Assembly: GCA_900109485.1 (NCBI GenBank)
Contig: FOAY01000008.1
Coordinates: 1 to 64,000, forward strand
Direction of reading: 5' to 3'
DNA length: 64,000 nt
Origin: Kosakonia sacchari
GTDB taxonomy: Bacteria > Pseudomonadota > Gammaproteobacteria > Enterobacterales > Enterobacteriaceae
The notes under the pieces were generated by a model. That model worked only from the letters and a program-made list of their open reading frames with translations. It ran no database searches and was not told the origin of the DNA. This document shows positions 52,665-61,149 of this stretch, piece by piece. Position 1 is the first letter of the stretch; the number at the start of each line of letters is the position of its first letter. A program made the translations under genes and the position numbers.

Positions 52665-52799
52665 TTAGCTTTCTACATTGCCGATGCACATCCAGGATTT
52701 TTTGTTCCAGTTAAGGCGCTGTATTTCCAGATCTGCCCTGTGTGCGCCTTCTGCGGTAAGCGGGGCCTCTTCCAGTAATTGCTGATATTCAGCAAGATT
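52665..52799 (-). pseudogene. Short gene remnant between tssE and the vasL-like gene
   Basis: 44 open codons ending at a TAA at 52665-52667 read NLAEYQQLLEEAPLTAEGAH and continue with RADLEIQRLNWNKKSW, which looks like real protein rather than chance sequence. There is no start codon: the codon before is TAA. This is most likely the 3' end of a lost gene. I do not recognise the family. Confidence 0.45.
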
Positions 52800-52822
52800 T
52801 TACTGAGAGGTGTTATCTGGCT

Positions 52823-53272
52823 TTACATCCGGGTTGCCGTGTCGAGATACTGCTGTTGCTTAAGATGTCGCAACAGAACCCGTCCTTCGGGCATAAACTC
52901 CGTGCCATAGCGCACCAGGCCAATACCTTTAAGTTCAGCATCAATGGCATAGCGCAGCTCACCGGGAATTTCCTGTTCCAGCAGGACAACGGCGATTTTG
53001 TTCAGGCGTGGCTCGTATTTAAGCAGTACGGTCGATAATGTGCCCATCAGTTCATGGGCAGTCCCCGGCATGCCCTGGAGGATTTTGGTCATATCCGGCA
53101 GGCCATAGTCCGGCAGGTGTGCCAGAGTTCCGGCGCGACAGTTGAGGATCCGTTGCATGTTGTCGAGTACGGACAAGATCACCTGGTTTTGCTCGCTGAC
53201 ATGATGAAGGTCCAGACCACCGGCGAAGTTGCCGTAAAGAATTTCACAGAGAGAGGGAGTATTATGTAGCAT
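52823..53272 (-). CDS. tssE: T6SS baseplate protein TssE
   Basis: 149 residues of the gp25-like family. The signature region RILNCRAGTLAHLPDYGLPD and the basic C-terminus are typical. TssE links the baseplate wedge to the sheath and triggers its assembly. It is separated from vgrG by the AT-rich effector/immunity region. Confidence 0.85.
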   Translation of the reverse strand: MLHNTPSLCEILYGNFAGGLDLHHVSEQNQVILSVLDNMQRILNCRAGTLAHLPDYGLPDMTKILQGMPGTAHELMGTLSTVLLKYEPRLNKIAVVLLEQEIPGELRYAIDAELKGIGLVRYGTEFMPEGRVLLRHLKQQQYLDTATRM

Positions 53273-53380
53273 CTTCTATTGTTTGATCATTGTGATTAAT
53301 AAATACAATTACAAAAAATTAGCTCCACCATAAAGTCAAATTTTATGAGCTATTTTAGTTTTGTCCGAATCGATAGTGCT

Positions 53381-53779
53381 TTAAATTACTATAACGAACA
53401 GCCTGGCGTATTTTCCAATTCTGTTGCCCCCCTCATTTGTCGGAAAGAATAATTTATTCCGATCATGCTTAGAAAAATAAAATCCACCATAAACTACAGA
53501 TTGGCTGGCACCGAACCATAAAGAAGGTTTAAATACAACATTCGCGCATTTATCATAAACCACAAAGAAATAGCCTTCATTATTTATATATTTGTATAAT
53601 GAGTAAATATTGTATACCCCTGTTTTATATACTACCACCTTAAATGAATTGTCGGGGCTTGCATTTTCAAACAACTTATTATGCTCACCATAAAAAACAG
53701 TCGTGGGGAAAATCAAGTAAATAGCGACGAACACCAATACAATCATTCTGGTTTGAAGTTTATTTTTCATTAATTTCAT
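53381..53779 (-). CDS. DUF6201-like candidate T6SS immunity protein, copy 2
   Basis: 132 residues with one N-terminal membrane anchor (RMIVLVFVAIYLIFPTTVFY) and a periplasmic domain. It parallels the copy at 53913: PTTVFYGEHN against PTAFFGNFNQ, FKVVVYKTGV against YRIVAYYVLP, and GYFFVVYDK against VFLVLYDK. It lacks the C-terminal KKWWS part of copy 1 and ends at LFVIVI, so it may be truncated. Its ATG overlaps the TGA that ends an effector remnant. Family name is from memory. Confidence 0.6.
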   Translation of the reverse strand: MKLMKNKLQTRMIVLVFVAIYLIFPTTVFYGEHNKLFENASPDNSFKVVVYKTGVYNIYSLYKYINNEGYFFVVYDKCANVVFKPSLWFGASQSVVYGGFYFSKHDRNKLFFPTNEGGNRIGKYARLFVIVI

Positions 53780-53865
53780 AAATAAATTACCCTATCTGAC
53801 TCCAGGGGTTTCATCCAATGCACGTCAGACAGAATGATATAATCCCCACCGGGAGCAGCGTCTGT
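53776..53865 (-). pseudogene. 3' remnant of a second DUF6402-like effector gene
   Basis: 29 open codons without a start read TDAAPGGDYIILSDVHW and end with DRVIYL and TGA, overlapping the next ATG (ATGA). This matches the restored end of the other effector pseudogene (GGDYIVFSDLMWIPP) at eight of the eleven residues between GGD and W. Everything upstream of the fragment has been lost. Confidence 0.65.
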
Positions 53866-53912
53866 TCATAGGGGGCGCTACAAGAAAGAGTGCTTATTGC
53901 CGTTGCATGTCT

Positions 53913-54341
53913 TTAATAAAACAATGAATAAAATATGCTCCACCATTTTTTGTGCTCGACCGGTATTGTATATCCTTCAGTAAAATCGTTGACTCCATTA
54001 ATAGAAAATGACTTTTCGTTACCATCAGCGTCATCAGGAAAAAAGATAGCGTTTCCAAAAATATCAAATTGATCCGAAAACCAAAAAGGCGAACTTTGTC
54101 CTAAATAGTTATTATGCTTATCATAGAGAACTAAAAAAACATCACCAGTAAATATCCATTGAAAAAACGATACAGGCGTGGTCGGCAAAACATAATAGGC
54201 TACAATTCTATACATCCCATCCTCGCTTGTTTGCTCGTGCGCCTGGTTAAAATTCCCAAAAAAAGCTGTAGGTGATAGAATCACCCACAGAATAAAAATT
54301 AAAATGCATAGCAAAAAATTTAGCTTTTTATTTTTTCTCAT
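53913..54341 (-). CDS. DUF6201-like candidate T6SS immunity protein, copy 1
   Basis: 142 residues from the ATG at 54341. One N-terminal membrane segment (KLNFLLCILIFILWVILSPT) places the rest in the periplasm, with GDVFLVLYDKHNNYLGQSSP and a C-terminal VEHKKWWSIFYSLFY. This layout is common for immunity proteins against envelope- or periplasm-acting T6SS effectors. Its start codon overlaps the ancestral effector stop (ATGA), which ties the two genes together. The frame is intact although the effector is broken. The toxin's target is not known. Confidence 0.65.
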   Translation of the reverse strand: MRKNKKLNFLLCILIFILWVILSPTAFFGNFNQAHEQTSEDGMYRIVAYYVLPTTPVSFFQWIFTGDVFLVLYDKHNNYLGQSSPFWFSDQFDIFGNAIFFPDDADGNEKSFSINGVNDFTEGYTIPVEHKKWWSIFYSLFY

Positions 54342-55244
54342 AGAATCACCAGACAATCCTTTTCTAAAGGGGGGATCCACATTAAATCTGAAAACACTAT
54401 ATAGTCACCACCAGCATTGTGCTTTTATAGTCACCACCAGCATTGTGCTTTTTTTGCCACTTCCTGAAATCAGAGTTAAAAACAGGAACAAAGCCAGAGA
54501 ACATTTGGACTAAATGACCAAACGCCCCCACACCATATGATGACATATACGAAATTGTTTCTGCTTTATTTAATATTCTTTTCTCCCCCAAACCCCTAGA
54601 AACTCAGGCAGATCTAGTCCGAATTTTTCATCATCCAGAAAATCATATGTGTCTTTAATATAAAACCCTAAAAATTTAACCGTTAGGTAATATTTACCCT
54701 CGAGCAACTTCACACTCCCGCGAACACATACCTTTAGGTTACACGTACCTATTGCACCATACCAGTCGTTAATAGTGTCAAATTTACCACCAATTCTTAG
54801 GTAATTGGCCTGAGCTACTGCATCAAGCTCTTTTACATCGTCAGAAAAGCCAATTGCAACACTTTCCCCCTCCAAAAGTTTCATGCTGACAATATGTTTT
54901 CTTAATTCTTTCCTTCCATTATATGTATTCCATGTAGCCTTTAACTTCTCGATACCATCCCTAACTAGTGGATACTGATTTGCCCATTTCATCTTTACGA
55001 TATTGTCATTGACCTTTGAAGGAGGAATGTCTCTTGCGTCGTATTTAAGTAATGTTGTTTTTTATTCTTTATCAAATGAATAAGCTGAGGGAATACTAAA
55101 CCAATGTTCCATTAATTTAGGAGCCGTTTCCCATCCCATTTTCCTCATCGCATCAGGGATCATATCTATATGGAAAAATTCCACACTGACTTTCTTTTCT
55201 TGCTGTTCCTGTTCTTTAGTTGTAGTCGTTGATGAAACTGCCAT
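54338..55244 (-). pseudogene. DUF6402-like T6SS effector gene with three lesions
   Basis: Start at 55244 overlaps the vgrG stop (TAATG). The frame reads VEFFHIDMIPDAMRKMGWET and WFSIPSAYSFDKE, then meets TAA at 55062-55064. The same frame continues KTTLLKYDARDIPPSKVNDN to DLPEFLGVWG. A G5 run (54584-54588) is one G short, moving the sequence EKRILNKAETISYMSSYGVG into another frame. Finally a 26-bp tandem duplication breaks the C-terminus after HNAGGDY. Correcting all three gives 293 residues ending WIPPLEKDCLVIL and TGA at 54338-54340. The DUF6402 name is from memory; toxic activity is unknown. Confidence 0.75.
54401..54452. repeat. Perfect 26-bp tandem duplication in the effector pseudogene
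   Basis: Two exact adjacent copies (54401-54426 and 54427-54452), each beginning ATAGTCACCACCAGCATTGT. The added 26 bp is not a multiple of three and shifts the effector's C-terminal frame. Confidence 0.95.
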
Positions 55245-57721
55245 TACCTTGTCCCTGCTCTTAGCTGATATACATAATCCAGTGAAACGTTTTCTTCTGT
55301 ATCTGAATTCACCGTATGTGTCAGGGCGGTGTCAGTTCTTCCCTGAACCGCACCTGTTGGAGTTTGCATTTGGTAGGCGAACTCCATATCTTCGGCACCT
55401 GTCAGTGCATCAGAAACCCTGAAGCACGCAGCATTTGGACCACAAGATAATGCAGGCAAGACAGCTGGCATTTCTGGTAGATTTGCTTCCTGAGCGGCAC
55501 TTCCTGTTGTGGTCGTCCGCTTGATCTTACGCGTGTACGTCATATCTGTGCCGTATTCGATCTTTCCGCCTTCGATTTTCAGATAGCTGCCGCCACCGAT
55601 TAGCGTCACTTTCTTCTTGCCCGCAAACAACATGTCGCTTGCGGATATCAGGCTCAGTTTTTGTTCTGCGGATAAGTGCATCGCGCCGTTCTGCGCCTGG
55701 ATTTGCACCGGACCTTCGCTGGCGTTCAGGGTCAGAGAACCCGTGCGTGCGAACAGGCCTATCTCTTCACCGGCAAGAATTGCCGTGTTGCCTGATGCCC
55801 CACTGCTAAAATCCCCACCCACATTCATCGCAACGTTCTTGCTGGCGGTCATTTGCATATGTTCGCCGCTGGCGAAGGCCACTCCTTGCGGGCCATGGAA
55901 GTGAATCATTTCGTTCAGGGGTTTCAGCCGCTGCTCGAACATCGCTTTCTGACTTTCGATATCGGCTTCCAGCGCCTTCGCCTGTTCTGCGGCGGCGGCA
56001 AGGGCTTTGATTTGCTGCTGGCAGACTGCAATTTCATTCAGCGCCGTTTCCATATCTAACACGTCACCTGCGGCTTTCTGCTGACCATCGGCGGTAATGA
56101 ACAACCCTTTAGCCACGCGGATGACGCCGTATTCATCGGTGCGCAATTCGAAGCCTGAGCCCCGCGGCTTATTTTGCTCATCAACGATATGGCCCTGATT
56201 CAACTGCGTGCCGCCGAATAGCGTGGCGAGCGCAATATGTTCCTGCCCGCGCTGGTCTTCCATTCGCAGTTCGTTGTTTGCCGCCGTGCGCAGAATGTTC
56301 TGGCTACGGTTATCGCGAGTGACGATATCCTGATGTTCTGAATCATGGAATGCGTGGGCGATATACGGGCGGTCAATATCCCCATCATCATAAGCAATGC
56401 CCACTTCCGTACCGTCAATCAGCGGCATATGCCAACCGTATATGTCACCGGAATACGGCTTCGCCTGGCGAATCCACAGAGAGTTGTAGCCCGGCTCTGC
56501 ATCTTCGCGGCTGAAGTCCATCTCCACACGATAACGGCCCTGATTGTCCAGCCAGGCATAGATATCACCCTTCTCCCGACTTTCAATACGAGCCGGGAGC
56601 GTGCCATTTATCTTCGGACGCGGCTCTTCCTTTGGGCGGAAGGAGAATTGTTCGCTGTACGGTATGCCCCACACTGACACATGCAGGCGGCTGTCGCGCG
56701 CGGCCCGGTATGTGGTGAGTGTAATCAGCATGCCCTCTTTCAGATCATTAAGGTTGTTGCCATCCGCTTCCAGCACCATGCCCGGCGTCAGATATGCGGC
56801 GTTGCTGAACAGGTGCAGCCTGGTCGCTTTATTCAGTTCTCGCTCGTGGTGAATACGGGCATAAAACGCCCCGCTTTCGGTTTCCGGCTCAGACGTACCG
56901 TCATCACCGGCGACCAGAAAAGGAGCGGCGTAGTGGTAGTGTTCTCCCGTGGTGGTGGCATTGTTTTTGACGGTGACAGCAGAATCCATCGGCGTGGTCG
57001 CAGTGCGATAGTTGTAGTCCCGAGTGCGGACCAGCCCGGTCACCGTGTTGTGCCAGGCTAGCAGACCCCATACAGATTCGGCTGCACCGTCATACAACGC
57101 AGACGGATCTTCGTATGGCAGATACTCACCAAACTGGTAGAACAGCTGACTGTCGGCAAAGGTCACTGCATCCAGCCCGGTGACATCATTCACCCCGGTA
57201 CGGAACCAGATGCCGACTTCTGAAAGAATTCGCCGGATAAACTGCAGGTCACTTTCACGCCACTGGGTGATGAGCTCGCGCTGCGGGTAGATCTTCTCCA
57301 GACGAAACTCAAAATCCGCACCTTCCAGACCATGCCTGCGCAGCACCTGTTCCACCAACTCCGGCACAGAAAGGTTCTGGTACACAGCACAGCGTCGGGT
57401 ATACGAGAGCAGCGCCAGTCTGGATGAGAGCGTCACGCTGTAGTGCGTCTGGTCACTGGTCGAGCCCAGCCATTCAAACGCCGTAATCACGCCGTGGACT
57501 TCCCGGCCACTGAGCATGCGCAGCGTGGCATATTTCAGCAGGACATCTTCTGCCGCCACATCGCTGTGCCGCGTGGTGAACTCAATGCGCCACTTCGAGG
57601 GCTGACTCAACGCCTCGCGCCCATGAAAGTTCAGCACATCCGGTTTTACCCGGCTGTCGTTTATTTCAAGTATGTAGCGAGTCTGGCCGTCAAACAGGGC
57701 CAGCCGGTTATCCATCGCCAT
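55244..57721 (-). CDS. vgrG: T6SS spike protein VgrG (TssI)
   Basis: 825 residues from the ATG at 57721, eight bases after AGGAG; a GTG at 57730 lies too close to that site. The gp27-like N-terminal part is followed by the OB-fold (PARIESREKGDIYAWLDNQG; GWHMPLIDGTEVGIAYDDGD), then a DUF2345-type beta-helix (GEHMQMTASKNVAMNVGGDF). A C-terminal extension of about 100 residues (from RKIKRTTTTGSAAQEANLPE) ends in a beta-rich, transthyretin-like stretch that could carry cargo. The broken effector follows directly, overlapping by one base. Confidence 0.93.
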   Translation of the reverse strand: MAMDNRLALFDGQTRYILEINDSRVKPDVLNFHGREALSQPSKWRIEFTTRHSDVAAEDVLLKYATLRMLSGREVHGVITAFEWLGSTSDQTHYSVTLSSRLALLSYTRRCAVYQNLSVPELVEQVLRRHGLEGADFEFRLEKIYPQRELITQWRESDLQFIRRILSEVGIWFRTGVNDVTGLDAVTFADSQLFYQFGEYLPYEDPSALYDGAAESVWGLLAWHNTVTGLVRTRDYNYRTATTPMDSAVTVKNNATTTGEHYHYAAPFLVAGDDGTSEPETESGAFYARIHHERELNKATRLHLFSNAAYLTPGMVLEADGNNLNDLKEGMLITLTTYRAARDSRLHVSVWGIPYSEQFSFRPKEEPRPKINGTLPARIESREKGDIYAWLDNQGRYRVEMDFSREDAEPGYNSLWIRQAKPYSGDIYGWHMPLIDGTEVGIAYDDGDIDRPYIAHAFHDSEHQDIVTRDNRSQNILRTAANNELRMEDQRGQEHIALATLFGGTQLNQGHIVDEQNKPRGSGFELRTDEYGVIRVAKGLFITADGQQKAAGDVLDMETALNEIAVCQQQIKALAAAAEQAKALEADIESQKAMFEQRLKPLNEMIHFHGPQGVAFASGEHMQMTASKNVAMNVGGDFSSGASGNTAILAGEEIGLFARTGSLTLNASEGPVQIQAQNGAMHLSAEQKLSLISASDMLFAGKKKVTLIGGGSYLKIEGGKIEYGTDMTYTRKIKRTTTTGSAAQEANLPEMPAVLPALSCGPNAACFRVSDALTGAEDMEFAYQMQTPTGAVQGRTDTALTHTVNSDTEENVSLDYVYQLRAGTR

Positions 57722-57726
57722 TGTTG

Positions 57727-58251
57727 TCACTCCTTAACAGGAAGCAGCATCAGGAAACCATTACCCAGTTCGATGGTACGCGGTTTGTCCGGGTCGAGGT
57801 CATCGCGGCTCAACACCAGCCGCCAGGTGTTGTTTTTCATATCCGGACGGTTGAATAACCCGATAACCGCGACATACTGCGCCTCTTCATCCATCGGCAT
57901 ATTGAGCATCATGCTACCTTTTGGCATCACCAGCAGGGATTTGCTCGCCACAATATCCTCTTTCAGTACCGTATCGGCTTCACGCAGCAGTATCTGGTAG
58001 TCTGCGGCATCCACCTTCTGGCGGTCCTTCAGTTGATAGACGCGAACCATGGTCGCCAGCGGCGTCTGCGCTTCATCGGCATTGGCCGCCGAGCGCGGTT
58101 CAAAATCGAGGCGCAGCACTTTTATTTTTTTGTAGAAAATCGATTTGGTCATGCTGATCGCGCCATCGGAGACGGACTGGCTCAGGCCGCAACCGGCGAG
58201 CAGTCCACAGAGGGCGAGCAGAACAATCTGTCGCAGGGAAACGGATGTCAT
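57727..58251 (-). CDS. tssJ: T6SS outer membrane lipoprotein TssJ
   Basis: 174 residues with a lipoprotein signal (LLALCGLLAGC; lipidated Cys21). The beta-sandwich domain follows, with PLATMVRVYQLKDRQ and DIVASKSLLVMPKGS, as in TssJ/SciN. It holds the TssM membrane complex to the outer membrane. It lies 5 bp before the chosen vgrG start. Confidence 0.93.
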   Translation of the reverse strand: MTSVSLRQIVLLALCGLLAGCGLSQSVSDGAISMTKSIFYKKIKVLRLDFEPRSAANADEAQTPLATMVRVYQLKDRQKVDAADYQILLREADTVLKEDIVASKSLLVMPKGSMMLNMPMDEEAQYVAVIGLFNRPDMKNNTWRLVLSRDDLDPDKPRTIELGNGFLMLLPVKE

Positions 58252-58280
58252 TCAGAGATTCCTTTCAATAAATAGCAGAA

Positions 58281-59360
58281 TTAGTCAAAGCGGTAACCGC
58301 CATCCTGGGCCGGATGCAGGGGTTTGCAATCCAACCCTTCATAGCAGCCTAGGCTGACAGTCAGATAGCGGCGCTTACCAGGTTTGCCGCTTTTCAACCC
58401 CAGAATGCCGGTACGGCCAAGCTGGATGCAGTGCTTTTGCCCAAGACGCGGCTCAGGCAGCAAACTCACCGGTACGGTCAGGCGCAGGCGAACATCTGAG
58501 CGATAGCCCAGATACACGCGCAGCAGCACCATCAGGTCAGTGTGTAGCTGACCACCGGGGAGCCAGCCTTTGGCTTCGATCGGGCTGTTGGTCGCCAGCA
58601 TCAGCAGAATACGGCTACAGGCCTCTTTGCCGCTTTTCCCAAGCGTGGCGCGCTGCGACAGGTAAACACGATTTTCTTTCCCCAGCCCACTGCGCTGAGC
58701 CACCTGCACGTTGACCGGATCCGGGCTAATAATCGTTGCGGTGGTACCCGGTGCCAGCAGGCCAACCAGTTGGCGAATACCTTCGGCATTTCGGGTCGGC
58801 AGGCGCATAGCTCCCAGTAGTGCCAGAAAACGGGAAACCGGGGTTGCCACGTTTTCAGCAGTACCGGGAATACCCAGGCCTACCAGCCCCAGCAGACATT
58901 GCGAAGTCTCATCGGTACCGCCCGCTACAAACGTCGCCGGGTACGCATATTTACGCCAGATACGGTAGTACTGCGTAGTGATGCGATGGCTAAAGATATC
59001 GAGAAAAGCCGTTGTGGCTTCATATCCTTCCCGCCGCTGGGCGATATCGTCCAGATAAGCGGTCGGTAGCGGCGAATCTACGCCGTACATCCCGAGGAAC
59101 GTGGTTCGAACCGTGGGCGGCAGCTCCGGATGCTCTTCATCCGTTTCAACGGTGCGTAATTCACTGGCCGGAAACCCCATCCCCGGCCAGGGGCGAAAGC
59201 GCACCGGATCGGCAGCTGGTTTCTCAGCGGTACCCAGCAATGGCGCGTCGGGATTATCCTGCTCAAGCAACTGGCAAAACCGGTAAAAGTTAACCCGCCA
59301 GATATCCTTGCCAAGGTGTTCTGTCAGCCCGGCACGTGCTGGCTGTGATTCTCTTTCCAT
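58281..59360 (-). CDS. tssG: T6SS baseplate protein TssG
   Basis: 359 residues. Typical segments are WRVNFYRFCQLLEQDNPDAP at the N-terminus and LLGLVGLGIPGTAENVATPV in the middle. TssG forms the baseplate wedge with TssF, TssE and TssK. Its start lies 37 bp inside tssF; AGGGAAA seven bases before the ATG supports this start. Confidence 0.93.
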   Translation of the reverse strand: MERESQPARAGLTEHLGKDIWRVNFYRFCQLLEQDNPDAPLLGTAEKPAADPVRFRPWPGMGFPASELRTVETDEEHPELPPTVRTTFLGMYGVDSPLPTAYLDDIAQRREGYEATTAFLDIFSHRITTQYYRIWRKYAYPATFVAGGTDETSQCLLGLVGLGIPGTAENVATPVSRFLALLGAMRLPTRNAEGIRQLVGLLAPGTTATIISPDPVNVQVAQRSGLGKENRVYLSQRATLGKSGKEACSRILLMLATNSPIEAKGWLPGGQLHTDLMVLLRVYLGYRSDVRLRLTVPVSLLPEPRLGQKHCIQLGRTGILGLKSGKPGKRRYLTVSLGCYEGLDCKPLHPAQDGGYRFD

Positions 59361-61093
59361 CGCAGTCGTTTCCCTGTCGGTTGCAGTACCAATGTGAGCT
59401 GATTGAAGAGGTGAACATCGGCGTACAGCGCAAAGAAGCGGTGCAGCATTTCGCCAAAGAGATTCACATCCCCCTCCCCGGCAAAGTTGTCAGCATTGAG
59501 CGTAACTTCAATCTCAACCCCGCGCAGCATGTAGCCACGTTCAAAGCGGCGCACCAGCGTGTGCTTCACCGCCACAATGGCTTCCAGACGGCGGCGATTC
59601 ATCTCATCGTCGCTCCAGTCATACAGCGCCAGCGTGCCACGCAGCACTTCCGGGTTATCCATCATGCTTAAGAAGCTGGAGCCCAGATGACTCATGACGC
59701 GCCAGTGAAAACGATCGTTTGCTGGCGGATAGAGCGGCAGGGTCGGCGCACTGAGATTCAGGACCTTCACCGCCACCTTACCGGCCTTCATCACCCGGTC
59801 GAGCAGCGTGCTTTCGAGCGCCTTGCGGGGTATTTGCCCGTTGGTGCAGGTGATGCGCATGGACAGCGATTCTGGCTTTTCAGAAAGCTGCGCCATCTCA
59901 AACGAACGGCCACCAAGGATAAGCCAGGTGTCATACAGCCCGGACGGGCCACGCTTCACGCGGGTGTGAAAATAACGCTCCGGCGCGTCGTGGCGCATCA
60001 TGCCGCCGCGATGGCGGAAGCTGGTGAACGGTACATAAGGATGCTTACCGTTTTTCACCGCGCCGTGGATATTATCGACGCTGTAGATTTCCGTGTGACC
60101 GTCCTGCACGCGCAGCGGACGCAGCAAGTATTCATTTTCCAGAGGGTCGATGGTCAGCGGGTCCGCTTCCAGGGTGAAGAGGTTAATGACCGGCGAGCAG
60201 TGCAGGCGGAAGTTTTCGGTTGCAAACGGCATATCGGACGGCCAGCCGCCATCAAGCACAATATCGGTTTCAAACCAGGTGGTATCCGGGTTGAGCCCGG
60301 TCAACTCCAGCCCGCGCAGCTCAACGAACATAAACTTCTGGCGGAAGCTGAAATACTCCAGCAGCAACTGATAGCCGCTGAACGCAGAATCGCCTTTCGG
60401 CCACAGACGTTCGTTATCTTCAAAGCCCATCGGCTTGCACCAGCCGTTAAAGCGGATGCGCCCGGTGTGGGTCGCTGCGTGCCGGGCATACATCGCATGC
60501 ACCCGACGGGTCAGCGCCAGATGCAGAGCAGACGCCACCGGGCTTTCGGCATCCAGGTAGAGAGCGACTTTATCAATGCCGCTTTTGGCCCAGTCCACCT
60601 TGCTGCCGCACTCAAAGCGCAGGCGAATGGCGGCGCGCCCGTCAGGCTCAGTCTGCAAACGGGCATCGGCCAGATAAAGTGGCTGCAGGGTGATATCGCG
60701 GGTCGTGCGGTATTGGCAGACGGTCTTGTCCGGACCAACCGGACGCGACAGCACCGAGAAGCCTTCTGGCAGAATTTCAGCCTGCTTCAGTTGCTGCCAT
60801 TCCGGATCAAACGCCACCACGGAAAGTGACGGAATGGTGCGCATATAGTGTGGCCAGAGCAGGCTTACCAGCCCTTCGGTCAGCTCCGGCAGGTCATCGT
60901 CGAGCTTTTCGCGCAGGCGCCCCATCAGGAAGGCAAACCCTTCAAACAGGCGCTCGACATACGGATCGCGGGCCCCGGTTTTATCCAGATTGAGCATGGC
61001 TGCGCGGTCGGGGTGGGCGCGGGCAAATTCTTTACCCGCTTCGCGCAGGTAGCGCATCTCTGCTTCGTAATAGCGCAGGGTTAAATCATCCAT
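59324..61093 (-). CDS. tssF: T6SS baseplate protein TssF
   Basis: 589 residues. The N-terminus DLTLRYYEAEMRYLREAGKE and DPYVERLFEGFAFLMGRLRE are hallmark TssF (VasA/ImpG) sequences; RGVEIEVTLNADNFAGEGDV lies near the C-terminus. It is the main wedge protein, interacting with TssG. It follows tssA by 56 bp. Confidence 0.95.
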   Translation of the reverse strand: MDDLTLRYYEAEMRYLREAGKEFARAHPDRAAMLNLDKTGARDPYVERLFEGFAFLMGRLREKLDDDLPELTEGLVSLLWPHYMRTIPSLSVVAFDPEWQQLKQAEILPEGFSVLSRPVGPDKTVCQYRTTRDITLQPLYLADARLQTEPDGRAAIRLRFECGSKVDWAKSGIDKVALYLDAESPVASALHLALTRRVHAMYARHAATHTGRIRFNGWCKPMGFEDNERLWPKGDSAFSGYQLLLEYFSFRQKFMFVELRGLELTGLNPDTTWFETDIVLDGGWPSDMPFATENFRLHCSPVINLFTLEADPLTIDPLENEYLLRPLRVQDGHTEIYSVDNIHGAVKNGKHPYVPFTSFRHRGGMMRHDAPERYFHTRVKRGPSGLYDTWLILGGRSFEMAQLSEKPESLSMRITCTNGQIPRKALESTLLDRVMKAGKVAVKVLNLSAPTLPLYPPANDRFHWRVMSHLGSSFLSMMDNPEVLRGTLALYDWSDDEMNRRRLEAIVAVKHTLVRRFERGYMLRGVEIEVTLNADNFAGEGDVNLFGEMLHRFFALYADVHLFNQLTLVLQPTGKRLRWKENHSQHVPG

Positions 61094-61149
61094 GCACGGT
61101 TTTCCTGAATGTCGTGGTAGTCAAAAAAGAGAAAATCAGGTGCGGCCTA

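Larger units (their letters stand above)
53273..55080. other. AT-rich effector/immunity region behind vgrG
   Basis: This stretch is clearly richer in A and T than the vgrG, tss and core genes on both sides. It holds two candidate immunity genes and two decayed effector genes. Lower GC than the flanks is usual for T6SS cargo gained by transfer. Confidence 0.6.

Noticed and set aside
53281-53380. Frame-shifted C-terminus of the second DUF6201-like gene (an LWWS-coding stretch downstream)
   Set aside because: A TLWWS-like stretch can be read in another frame after the stop, but it does not line up convincingly with the KKWWS end of copy 1, so only a possible truncation is noted.
54401-54452. 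Possible start of a CRISPR array
   Set aside because: Only two adjacent copies with no spacer between them; it is a tandem duplication inside a coding frame. No CRISPR array or cas gene was seen in the window.
59687-60829. 380-codon open frame opposite tssF
   Set aside because: Antisense shadow of a conserved gene with no protein resemblance.
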